15,580 nt of DNA from DASSKW01 sp050739495 (GCA_050739495.1 JBOIBL010000172.1:1-15580), one strand, 5' to 3'. Shown: positions 7,778-15,118, counted from the first letter of the stretch. Translations and numbers: made by a program. Notes: generated by a model not told the origin, from the sequence alone.

Positions 7778-8521
7778 TCATAAATCCTGCAATACCTCAT
7801 CCGGGAAGTCGGCATTCGAATATACCGTCTGCACGTCATCGAGGTTCTCCAGTGCTTCGAGCAACTTTAGCACTGATTCGGCCTGTTCCTTCTGCAGCTC
7901 CACCGAAGTTGATGCGCGCATGGTGATCTCGGCCGAATCGGCCTTCAATCCGGTCTGTTCCATGGCGTCCTTGATGGCATGAAACGCCGTCGGCTCGGTC
8001 AGCACTTCCAGGTTGTTTTCTGCATCACGTACCACATCCTCGGCGCCAGCCTCCAGCGCGGCCTCCATCAACTTGTCTTCATTGACAGTGGCGGGAAACA
8101 GCAGAACCCCGCATTGGTTAAACAAATAGCTCACGGAACCATCGGCACCGAGATTACCACCATGCTTCGAGAACGCATGACGAACCTCGCCTACTGTCCG
8201 GGTGCGATTGTCTGTCAGGCAATCGACGATCACCGCGACCCCGCCGGGCGCATAGCCCTCATAGCGTATCTCTTCGAACGCAGCACCATCCAGTTCGCCG
8301 GCACCACGTTTGATGGCGCGTTCGATGGTGTCCTTGGTCATGTTGGCAGTGAGCGCCTTATCCACTGCCAGACGCAGACGCGGATTCTGATCCGGGTTGG
8401 CATCACCATTGCGCGCAGCGGTGGTGATTTCCCGGATCAGGCGTGTGAACAACTTGCCACGCTTGGCATCCTGCGCGTTCTTGCGATGTTGAATATTGGC
8501 CCACTTGCTGTGCCCGGCCAT
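7778..8521 (-). CDS. yebC: YebC/PmpR/TACO1-family protein
   Basis: Conserved cytoplasmic protein of 247 residues, long annotated as a transcriptional regulator. More recent work on the family supports a role in translation, relieving ribosome stalling at proline-rich stretches; I am recalling this, not deriving it here. The N-terminus MAGHSKWANIQHRKNAQDAKRGK is diagnostic in its first 20 residues. The other visible conserved segments are YEGYAPGGVAVIVDCLTDN and RHAFSKHGGNLGADGSVSYLF. GGGGAA lies about 6 bases before the ATG. Its place directly upstream of ruvC is the usual one. It follows the yfaZ-like gene by 25 bp. Confidence 0.96.
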   Translation of the reverse strand: MAGHSKWANIQHRKNAQDAKRGKLFTRLIREITTAARNGDANPDQNPRLRLAVDKALTANMTKDTIERAIKRGAGELDGAAFEEIRYEGYAPGGVAVIVDCLTDNRTRTVGEVRHAFSKHGGNLGADGSVSYLFNQCGVLLFPATVNEDKLMEAALEAGAEDVVRDAENNLEVLTEPTAFHAIKDAMEQTGLKADSAEITMRASTSVELQKEQAESVLKLLEALENLDDVQTVYSNADFPDEVLQDL

Positions 8522-8546
8522 ACCGATTCCCCGTTGAATTCAAGAA

Positions 8547-9110
8547 TTAGAAAGTAAGGGTCAGCCCAGCCATGAAGGTGTTATCCAGCGTGACGTTACT
8601 GGTGTTGGTAAATGCAGCCGAAACATGCCGGTAGCCGACATAGATCTCGGCATTACGCAACACCGAATAACCTGCGCGCACGCCGAATTCCAGGTAACGG
8701 TCGGCATGATTGAACGACACGATGCTGGGGGCGTAATACAACTCGCCGCCGATGGCAAAACGATTGTAGCTTGGCCACACATAATGGAAATGTGCACCCA
8801 GACCTATCGCCACGCCATTCTCGGAGCCGTATTTCGGGCTGATGAACAGCGCTTTGCCGCCTACCCCGAACAACAGTGGCGAACCCACCGGGCTTGCGTT
8901 ACCGACCAGCCCCAGGCCCACACTGCCGATATCTACCGAATCGGTGTGGTGAAGATAGCCAAGACTGCCTTCCAGGCCGGAATTGGTGAGGTTGGCCGAA
9001 TAGCTGACCATGGCGGCATTGCTGCCCAGATTCACATCCAGATTGTCAGCATTGGCACCGAAGGTCAGAACGGCCAATAACGCGAACAGGCCGGCGCGAA
9101 GATACTGCAT
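8547..9110 (-). CDS. YfaZ-family outer-membrane beta-barrel protein
   Basis: Predicted outer-membrane protein of 187 residues with a signal peptide cleaved after GANA (~21). The mature protein is made of alternating hydrophobic/polar strands rich in Gly, Tyr and Phe (for example VAIGLGAHFHYVWPSY and RFAIGGELYYAPS), ends in EIYVGYRHVSAAF, and finishes LTLTF, a terminal aromatic residue as in BAM substrates. It resembles the YfaZ family, whose function is not established. The ATG at 9110 is chosen because AAGGAG lies 8 bases upstream; the open frame extends to 9251 but would overlap relA and lose the signal peptide. It is the first gene of the minus-strand run. Confidence 0.8.
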   Translation of the reverse strand: MQYLRAGLFALLAVLTFGANADNLDVNLGSNAAMVSYSANLTNSGLEGSLGYLHHTDSVDIGSVGLGLVGNASPVGSPLLFGVGGKALFISPKYGSENGVAIGLGAHFHYVWPSYNRFAIGGELYYAPSIVSFNHADRYLEFGVRAGYSVLRNAEIYVGYRHVSAAFTNTSNVTLDNTFMAGLTLTF

Positions 9111-9204
9111 GACTAACACTCCTTGGATACAAAGGGAATAAACAAATAATGTGGGTATGATAACGGTAAACACCCGAGCCTGACATCCGTTTACTGCCGC
9201 CGCC
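9111..9204. promoter_or_regulatory. Divergent intergenic region between the yfaZ-like gene and relA
   Basis: This 94-bp, comparatively AT-rich gap separates divergently transcribed genes and must hold, or lie close to, promoters for both. On the plus strand, TTGGAT (9123-9128) and AATAAT (9145-9150) are spaced by 16 bases, a passable sigma-70 pair for relA; TATGAT (9156-9161) is another -10-like hexamer without a good -35. On the minus strand only weak matches occur (TTTACC at 9170-9165 with TATTTG 16 bases on). These are pattern matches only. No operator palindrome is evident. Confidence 0.35.
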
Positions 9205-11325
9205 ATGCCTGAAAACACTGCGCCCCGCCCCGATTCCGAAGCCATTATCACGGAATTGATGTGCTTCGCCGATCAGAACGCATTCACGCCCGCGTTACGC
9301 GAACACGCGCTCGGCGTCGGCACGATCCTGACGGAGTTGGAACTGGACCCGGTATTGGCCCGAGCTGGTATCGCCACCCCATTAGCCGTGGCTGGCATCC
9401 TGCCGACGGACAGATTGCCCGCAATACTCGGCGCCGATGCTGCGGCGCTGGTCACTGAAGTGCTGGCCATCCCGTCAATCGAGGCATTGGGCAGCCGGGA
9501 CGAGACCCTGGCCTCACCCACGCAGGCGGAAAACCTGCGCAAGTTGTTACTGGCGGTGATCCGGGATGCGCGGGTACTGGTGATCCGGCTGGCGGATCGC
9601 CTGCAGGCCTTGCGCGGAGTGAGACAGGACGAGTCAAACCAGCAACTCCTGCTCGCGCGCGCGGCCCGGGAAATCTACGCCCCGCTTGCCAGCCGGCTCG
9701 GCATCTGGCAACTGAAATGGGAACTGGAAGATCTGGCATTCCGCTATCTGGAGCCGGAAAACTACCGCAGGGTCGCGGCCTGGCTAAGCGAGCGCCGCAC
9801 CGACCGTGAGACATTCATCGCGGCAACCACCAGCCAATTGGCCGCCGCGTTGGCTAAAGCCGGCATTACCGCCACGGTGAGCGGACGTCCCAAACATATC
9901 TACAGCATCTGGCGCAAACTGCAGCGCAAACAGCTCGATTTCGAACAGCTCTATGACCTGCGCGCGTTACGGGTTCTGGTGGCAGACATCAATGAATGTT
10001 ATGCCGCGCTCGGTGTGGTCCACGGACTCTGGCACCACATCCCCAGGGAGTTCGATGACTACATCGCCACCCCCAAGGACAATCTCTACCGCTCGTTGCA
10101 TACCGCGGTAGTCGGGCCGGACGGACGTCCGCTGGAAATCCAGATTCGCACTCACGCCATGCACCAGCACGCAGAATTGGGTGTAGCTGCACACTGGCGC
10201 TACAAGGAAGGTGCCCGCTTCGATGCCGCATTGGAAACCCGGATCGGCTGGATGCGCCAATTGCTTGCACCCGGCGGCAGCGATCAGGATTTCATCGACC
10301 AACTGCGTACCGAACTGGTGGAAGAGCGGGTTTACGTGCTCACCCCAAAAGGCCAGGTACTGGATCTGCCACGCAGCGCAACCCCGCTGGATTTTGCCTA
10401 TTACGTGCATACCGATGTCGGTCACCGCTGCCGCGGTGCACGCGTCAACGGTCGCCTGGTACCTCTAACCCACATACTCGGCAATGGCGATCAAGTGGAG
10501 ATACTCACCGCGCGTGAACGCGATCCCAGCCGTGACTGGCTCAACCCGGCGACCGGCTTCCTGGCTACATCACGGGCTCGCGACAAAGTCCGGGCCTTCT
10601 TCCGCGCCCAGGATCGTAGCCTGAATGTCCGCTATGGACGCGATGTGCTGGAACGCGAACTGGACCGGCTCGGTCTGCGCGATTTCCGCCATGACCGGTT
10701 GTTGCCGCACTTTTCGTTCGAGAGTCAGGAAGACCTGCTGGCCGCATTGGGGGCGGGTGATCTGTCGCTGGCGCAACTCACCGGCGCCCTGCAGCGGGAA
10801 ATATCGGCAGCGGCCCCACCACCACCCCCGCCACCTTCAATCGCTCCCCGAAGCCGGCTACGTCCGGCTATCGGTCCGGCAGTCAACGTCGCGGGAGTCG
10901 GTAATCTGCTTACCAGTCTGGCGCGGTGCTGCAACCCATTGCCGGGCGAAGACATCGGAGGCTATATCACCCGTAACCACAGCATCACCGTGCACCGCGC
11001 CGACTGCCCGAATCTGGTTCGCCTGCTGCAAAGGGCACCGGAACGGGAGATGGCGGTAAGCTGGCGCAGTGAGCAGCAGCCCGCACCCGTCAATCTGCTG
11101 ATCGAAGCCATGGACCGGCGCAGCCTGCTGTCAGACCTGACCGGAGTGCTGGCCAACGAGAAAATCCAGATCCTGGCGATGCAGACTCGTCTGGCACGGG
11201 ATGGCGGCCTGGCGGTAGTGCGTTTCACCGTAGCGGTACCCGGGCTGGATCTGCTCTCGCGGCTGTTGTCGCGGATGTCACGGATCCCCGGCGTGCAGCG
11301 CGCGGTCCGGGAGGCGGGGGGCTAG
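9205..11325 (+). CDS. relA: GTP pyrophosphokinase RelA ((p)ppGpp synthetase I)
   Basis: Ribosome-associated enzyme that makes (p)ppGpp from ATP and GTP/GDP during amino-acid starvation. It has 706 residues. The N-terminal hydrolase-like domain (~20-190) lacks the HD and ED metal motifs (AGILPTD where HD is expected), so it is predicted hydrolase-dead. The synthetase domain (~225-340) has HIYSIWRK, YDLRALRVLV and EFDDYIATPKDNLYRSLHT; the acidic EFDD (282-285) is RelA-type rather than SpoT-type. TGS is ~375-435. A run of seven prolines lies at 538-544. A zinc-finger-like domain (C575, C576, H592, H597, C601) and a C-terminal ACT domain (~627-703) follow. The ATG at 9205 has no ribosome-binding site, but an in-frame stop at 9181 leaves no earlier start. 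Confidence 0.95.
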   Translation: MPENTAPRPDSEAIITELMCFADQNAFTPALREHALGVGTILTELELDPVLARAGIATPLAVAGILPTDRLPAILGADAAALVTEVLAIPSIEALGSRDETLASPTQAENLRKLLLAVIRDARVLVIRLADRLQALRGVRQDESNQQLLLARAAREIYAPLASRLGIWQLKWELEDLAFRYLEPENYRRVAAWLSERRTDRETFIAATTSQLAAALAKAGITATVSGRPKHIYSIWRKLQRKQLDFEQLYDLRALRVLVADINECYAALGVVHGLWHHIPREFDDYIATPKDNLYRSLHTAVVGPDGRPLEIQIRTHAMHQHAELGVAAHWRYKEGARFDAALETRIGWMRQLLAPGGSDQDFIDQLRTELVEERVYVLTPKGQVLDLPRSATPLDFAYYVHTDVGHRCRGARVNGRLVPLTHILGNGDQVEILTARERDPSRDWLNPATGFLATSRARDKVRAFFRAQDRSLNVRYGRDVLERELDRLGLRDFRHDRLLPHFSFESQEDLLAALGAGDLSLAQLTGALQREISAAAPPPPPPPSIAPRSRLRPAIGPAVNVAGVGNLLTSLARCCNPLPGEDIGGYITRNHSITVHRADCPNLVRLLQRAPEREMAVSWRSEQQPAPVNLLIEAMDRRSLLSDLTGVLANEKIQILAMQTRLARDGGLAVVRFTVAVPGLDLLSRLLSRMSRIPGVQRAVREAGG

Positions 11326-11448
11326 GCACTACCTACCGGACGGGTTCCCAACGGCAACGGCTTCGGCTACAGTCCACCCGTCGTCCGACGGGGATATGTC
11401 ATTCGCAGCCGAGCCCACCGCGCCAAATCCGCCGCCACGTCAGGTCCC
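11326..11448. other. Intergenic gap between relA and the bax-like gene
   Basis: This 123-bp GC-rich spacer has one short palindrome, CCCGT/ACGGG around 11377-11393, with no T-run after it, so it is not a convincing rho-independent terminator. No clear promoter pair is visible. A separate 27-codon frame from the ATG at 11396 overlaps the next gene out of frame and has no supporting features. Whether bax is cotranscribed with relA cannot be told from sequence alone. Confidence 0.4.
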
Positions 11449-12354
11449 GTGGACAGCCGGAGTTTCCTGTACACGCTGATGGCAGCGATCCCGGTGATCG
11501 TGGCCGGCTTTATCGTCTGGCACCATCAGCGCACCCCGCTCACCGATACCCCGGCCCAGAGCAATCTCACCCTGATCTCAATCAAGCCGCCGTCCGCAGA
11601 AGCGCTGCAAAACATCTTCTCCAGCCAGGATTACGCCTGGCCACCGCAGGATGCAGTGCCTCCGTATGCCATCACCAACCTGCCTTATGGGCTGGGCACC
11701 CTGGATAAGGATGAGAAAAAGACCGTCTTCTTCCGTGCCCTGCTACCCATCGTGCTGGCCGAGAACACCCGCATCTGGAACCAGCGCGCGTTCCTGCTGG
11801 AACAATTCGGGCATGGCAGTGTGGATCCGCAATCGGACGCTGGCCAGAACCTGGCCGCCCTCGCCGAGCGTTACCGGGTTGAGGGTAATCTGAACACCCC
11901 TCAGGTACGAGACACACTCTTGCAGCGGGTGGACGTAGTGCCGGTAGCACTGGTGCTGGCGCAAGCCGCGCAGGAAAGCGGCTGGGGAACCTCGCGCTTT
12001 GCCCTGGAAGCCAACAACCTGTTCGGCATCTGGACCTGGGATGAAGATGCAGGCTCGACGCCAATCAACCGGCCCAGCGATGCCAGCCATTTCGTGCGCA
12101 TCTACCCGGATGTCCAGACCTCGGTGCGCGCCTACCTGCATAACATCAACATCGGCTTCGCATATACCGAATTCCGTGCGCTCCGTGCCGCGATGCGTGC
12201 ACAAGGCAAGCCACTGGATCCCATCGCGTTGGCGGGTACCCTGGATCGCTACTCCACTGCCGGCGATCTCTATGTCGCCAACATCCGCGCCATGATCCGC
12301 AGCAATGATCTCGGCAAACTGAATGACCTGTCACTGGCGCCATTGGGCGAATAA
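11449..12354 (+). CDS. Bax-type membrane-anchored peptidoglycan N-acetylglucosaminidase
   Basis: Glucosaminidase-fold (GH73-like) protein predicted to cleave peptidoglycan glycan strands in the periplasm; related to E. coli Bax. It has 301 residues. One N-terminal hydrophobic helix (~6-24) acts as a signal anchor, followed by a linker to ~85. The catalytic domain contains LAQAAQESGWGTSRFA with the presumed catalytic Glu176, then EANNLFGIWTWDED and the C-terminal LDRYSTAGDLYVANIRAMI, all characteristic. The frame opens with GTG at 11449, with CAGG only four bases upstream; an ATG at 11479 would cut into the membrane helix, so GTG is preferred. It converges on the deacetylase gene with only 19 bp between the stops. 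Confidence 0.87.
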   Translation: MDSRSFLYTLMAAIPVIVAGFIVWHHQRTPLTDTPAQSNLTLISIKPPSAEALQNIFSSQDYAWPPQDAVPPYAITNLPYGLGTLDKDEKKTVFFRALLPIVLAENTRIWNQRAFLLEQFGHGSVDPQSDAGQNLAALAERYRVEGNLNTPQVRDTLLQRVDVVPVALVLAQAAQESGWGTSRFALEANNLFGIWTWDEDAGSTPINRPSDASHFVRIYPDVQTSVRAYLHNINIGFAYTEFRALRAAMRAQGKPLDPIALAGTLDRYSTAGDLYVANIRAMIRSNDLGKLNDLSLAPLGE

Positions 12355-12373
12355 CCCGTGGTCAGCAAACCGC

Positions 12374-13426
12374 TCAGGGCGGCAATAACCACATATGGCT
12401 GTACCAGTAATACCGGCCATTGATCTGCGCCGTGCAGTTGTAACGCGTGCGTCCCGCCGACATTGGTTCTGCAGCCTGCAAGGCAAACCGTGTTTTGGAA
12501 TCGTTCAGCCAGTCGATCGGCATCTGCGGACCGTTGCGATAGCAGTGCAATGCTCCCGCTGGAATCGAATCCGGTACCAGATTGATTTCCAGACGTGGAG
12601 GGTTCGTGTTATGTACCAGCGGATTCCACGGCGTCGCAGATTGCAACGGCAGCGGCAGACTGTCCGCTTTGAGCGCAAAGGTCGCAAGATCTCCGTAATG
12701 TTCATTGACCGGATAACGCGGTAACGCGCGCGGGTCCAGCGGCGCACTCAATGCACCGGATTCCTGACCGAATGCCGTGAACCCCAGACCGGTGACCATC
12801 TGTGCCAGGACTGCGTCATATTCTCCGTAGGGATAAGCGAATATTTTAGGTTCAGCGTTGGTATCTGTGCCCAGTTCCTGTTGCAGACGAGACTGTGCTT
12901 GCAGAATTTGGTGACGTGATCGATCGGCCCAGGACAGGTCGCTTTCGCCAGGCCGGCGAAAAACCATGTGTGCATGATCGACCGTATGATCGCCGAACGT
13001 GACATCGTGCTGCTTCATCTCGCGCATTTCCTCCCAGGTCATGAAATCAGGGAGATGCGCATCGACGGCAGCGGTGCTGACGAAGACCGTGAACGGCCAG
13101 CCGCGTGCACGCAACCGCGGGTATGCGTTTTCATATACTGATTGGAAAGCATCGTCGATGGTGATCGCGATCACATGGTCCGGAATCGGCTTGCCTTGTT
13201 TCAGATAGTCCACGATCTTCGGCAAGGACCAGACTTGATAATGATTATCGGCCAGCCAATTCAATTGCGCATCGAATTGATCGAGACGAATATTGGTCGA
13301 GGGATAGCGTTCGTCACCGAAACGATGATAGACAAACACTACTGCATGAGACGGCACGGCAGCAACAACTGCCTGAACCAGACTCAGCAGCACCAATACC
13401 AGAAACCCTGTGATTTGTTTGCGCAT
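12374..13426 (-). CDS. Secreted NodB-type polysaccharide deacetylase (CE4) with extra C-terminal domain
   Basis: Predicted periplasmic or secreted metal-dependent N-deacetylase of 350 residues. Signal peptide ~1-26 (LVLVLLSLVQAVVAAVPSHA). The NodB core (~28-245) shows motif 1 as AITIDDAFQS (D91, D92), motif 2 as GDHTVDHAHM with metal-ligand histidines H147 and H151, and motif 3 as AYPYGEYD. Substrate is unknown: peptidoglycan, an exopolysaccharide such as PNAG (PgaB shares the TIDDAF variant) or another glycan. Residues ~250-350 form a further domain with C295 and C331 that I do not recognise. ATG 13426 lacks a clear ribosome-binding site; an upstream TTG at 13462 is possible but would put 12 residues before the signal peptide. 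No exopolysaccharide genes are adjacent. Confidence 0.85.
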   Translation of the reverse strand: MRKQITGFLVLVLLSLVQAVVAAVPSHAVVFVYHRFGDERYPSTNIRLDQFDAQLNWLADNHYQVWSLPKIVDYLKQGKPIPDHVIAITIDDAFQSVYENAYPRLRARGWPFTVFVSTAAVDAHLPDFMTWEEMREMKQHDVTFGDHTVDHAHMVFRRPGESDLSWADRSRHQILQAQSRLQQELGTDTNAEPKIFAYPYGEYDAVLAQMVTGLGFTAFGQESGALSAPLDPRALPRYPVNEHYGDLATFALKADSLPLPLQSATPWNPLVHNTNPPRLEINLVPDSIPAGALHCYRNGPQMPIDWLNDSKTRFALQAAEPMSAGRTRYNCTAQINGRYYWYSHMWLLPP

Positions 13427-13492
13427 AGCGGAAATGCTCGCACCCGGAGCAAGGAAACACAAGCAGATAGGTCACCCTTCAGGCGAACACAG

Positions 13493-13516
13493 AAAAGGCG
13501 CCCGCAGGCGCCTTTT
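13493..13516. terminator. Bidirectional rho-independent terminator
   Basis: A perfect 10-bp inverted repeat AAAAGGCGCC / GGCGCCTTTT with loop CGCA. It gives a strong GC stem followed by a T-run on both strands (TTTTTC on plus, TTTTCT on minus). It lies 3' of lpd on the minus strand, beyond the inverted-repeat element, and 66 bp upstream of the deacetylase start. It therefore most likely ends lpd transcription and insulates the deacetylase, which would need its own promoter in 13427-13492. Confidence 0.82.
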
Positions 13517-13539
13517 TCAATTACATAAAATTACAGTTC

Positions 13540-13684
13540 AGGGTGCCTCTAAAAATCAGAGATTTTGGTTTCTGGGTAGGCAGAAATGATCGAGGAACCG
13601 GAGTGTACACGGCAGTACATGAGGCTGCCGAGATCATTTCTAACACCCCCAGAAATCATAAAGATCGATTTTTAGAGGTGCCCT
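13540..13684. repeat. ~145-bp imperfect inverted-repeat element (MITE-like or REP-like)
   Basis: The ends are near-perfect inverted repeats: 13541-13557 (GGGTGCCTCTAAAAATC) and 13667-13683, matching at 15 of 17 positions, with both mismatches becoming G-U pairs in RNA. Nested inside are TTTCTGGG (13569-13576) with CCCAGAAA (13648-13655), then AGAAATGATC (13582-13591) with GATCATTTCT (13632-13641). At the centre are two mutually exclusive hairpins: CGGCAG (13610-13615) with CTGCCG (13625-13630), or TGTAC (13604-13608) with GTACA (13615-13619). The right edge abuts the lpd stop codon. It has no coding capacity and no clear target-site duplication. It resembles non-autonomous repeat families of proteobacteria, but I cannot name it. 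Confidence 0.85.
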
Positions 13685-15118
13685 TTACTTATTGATGGCA
13701 TGTATAGCGCGTTTATCTACTGATAGCGACGCCTCATGCATGGACTCCGAAAGCGTCGGGTGGGCATGGATGGTACGCTGGATATCCTCGGCGCTGGCAC
13801 GGAATTCCATCGCAACCACGGCTTCCGCGATCATTTCCGAAGCCATCGGGCCGACTATATGCACGCCGAGTATCTCGTCGGTATCGGCATGCGCCAGCAT
13901 CTTGACCATGCCGCTGGCGGCTTCCATGGCCTTGGCACGGCCATTGGCTGCGAACGGAAAACTGCCAACCTTGTATTTCACATTCTGTTTCTTGAGTTCT
14001 TCTTCGGTCTTGCCGACCCAGGCGATCTCCGGCCAAGTATAAATAATCGAAGGAATCACATCGTAATTCATCTCCGAGACCTTGCCGGCAATAAGATCGG
14101 CGACCATGACCCCTTCTTCCGAACCCTTGTGTGCCAGCATCGGACCCCGCACGCAGTCGCCGATTGCCCAGATGTTGTTCACACCGGTGTGACATTCGTC
14201 GTCGACCTGGATGAAACCACGCTGATCCAGTTTCACGCTGCTGCCGTCTTCGAGCAGGTTACGGGTCGCCGGACGGCGCCCCACGGCGACGATCAGCTTG
14301 TCCACCTCGATGGATTGCTTGCCGTCCTTGTCGTCGTATTGAACCTTGATCCCGGTCCTGGTCTTTTCGGTGCCGCTGACTTTCGCGCCCAACCGGATAT
14401 CGAGACCCTGCTTCTTGAATTCGCGGGCGGCAGTCTGCGCGACCTGCTGGTCCGCCATGAACAGGAAGTTATCCATGGCTTCGAGGATCGTGACCTGTGC
14501 GCCGAGACGCTGCCAGACGCTGCCGAGTTCCAGACCGATGACCCCGCCGCCGATCACGCCGAGGCGTTTCGGCACTGCGTCGAACTCAAGCGCGCCCCAG
14601 GAATCCACGGTGCCCTTGGCGTCGAAGGCTGCGATCTTGAGCTCAACCGGCTCCGAGCCAGCGGCCAATACGACATGTTTGGCTTCGATAACCTCTTTCT
14701 TCTTGGCATCGTCGAAATCGGTGACTTCGACTTTGCCGTTCTTGAGCAGACGCCCGCTACCGCGAATACCAGTGACGCCGTTGGCTTTAAATAGCGCGGC
14801 GATACCACCAGTGAGACTGGTGACGATCTTGGCCTTGCGCGCCTGCATGGTGCCGATGTCCATCTGCGGATTGCTGACCTTGATACCGTGCGCCGCAAAT
14901 TCGTGGGTCGCCTTGTGGTACATCTCGGAAGATTCGAGCAGCGCCTTGGAGGGAATGCAGCCTGCGTTCAGACAGGTCCCACCGAACGCATGCTTGCCGT
15001 CCGGATTCTTCCAGTTGTCCACGCAGGCGGTCTTGAGACCGTTCTGGGCTGCGCGGATTGCGCAGACATAGCCCGCCGGACCCGCACCAATCACCACTAC
15101 ATCAAAAGACTGACTCAT
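13685..15118 (-). CDS. lpd: Dihydrolipoyl dehydrogenase (E3) of 2-oxoglutarate dehydrogenase
   Basis: FAD flavoprotein that reoxidises dihydrolipoamide on E2 and passes electrons to NAD+. It has 477 residues. The FAD-binding motif is VVVIGAGPAGYVCAIRAA (~7-24), the redox disulfide C49/C54 lies in FGGTCLNAGCIPSKAL, the NAD-binding motif is GVIGGGVIGLELGSVW, and a second FAD contact is IWAIGDCVRGPMLAHKGSEE. The C-terminal dimer interface has HAHPTLSE with the catalytic His453 and Glu458. AGGA lies about 10 bases before the ATG. It follows sucB on the same strand with a 115-bp gap containing a REP-like palindrome, so it is presumably the E3 of the 2-oxoglutarate complex, though it could also serve pyruvate dehydrogenase. 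Confidence 0.97.
   Translation of the reverse strand: MSQSFDVVVIGAGPAGYVCAIRAAQNGLKTACVDNWKNPDGKHAFGGTCLNAGCIPSKALLESSEMYHKATHEFAAHGIKVSNPQMDIGTMQARKAKIVTSLTGGIAALFKANGVTGIRGSGRLLKNGKVEVTDFDDAKKKEVIEAKHVVLAAGSEPVELKIAAFDAKGTVDSWGALEFDAVPKRLGVIGGGVIGLELGSVWQRLGAQVTILEAMDNFLFMADQQVAQTAAREFKKQGLDIRLGAKVSGTEKTRTGIKVQYDDKDGKQSIEVDKLIVAVGRRPATRNLLEDGSSVKLDQRGFIQVDDECHTGVNNIWAIGDCVRGPMLAHKGSEEGVMVADLIAGKVSEMNYDVIPSIIYTWPEIAWVGKTEEELKKQNVKYKVGSFPFAANGRAKAMEAASGMVKMLAHADTDEILGVHIVGPMASEMIAEAVVAMEFRASAEDIQRTIHAHPTLSESMHEASLSVDKRAIHAINK

Noticed and set aside
7105..7926. A 273-codon open frame on the plus strand across ruvA, ruvC and yebC
   Set aside because: It spans three well-supported minus-strand genes and has no family features; shadow of codon bias.
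9111..9251. Longer start for the yfaZ-like gene at 9251
   Set aside because: It would overlap the relA start, bury the signal peptide after 47 residues and ignore the AAGGAG placed correctly before the ATG at 9110.
11370..11400. Possible terminator palindrome after relA
   Set aside because: The stem is short and has no following T-run on either strand.
13427..13462. TTG start at 13462 for the deacetylase
   Set aside because: It puts 12 residues in front of a normal signal peptide; the ATG at 13426 gives a typical N-terminus. Not fully excluded, since neither has a good ribosome-binding site.
13736..14794. A 352-codon open frame on the plus strand opposite lpd
   Set aside because: It is antisense to a perfectly conserved lpd, has no recognisable domain, and its His/Asp-rich composition is what GC-rich codons give when read in reverse.
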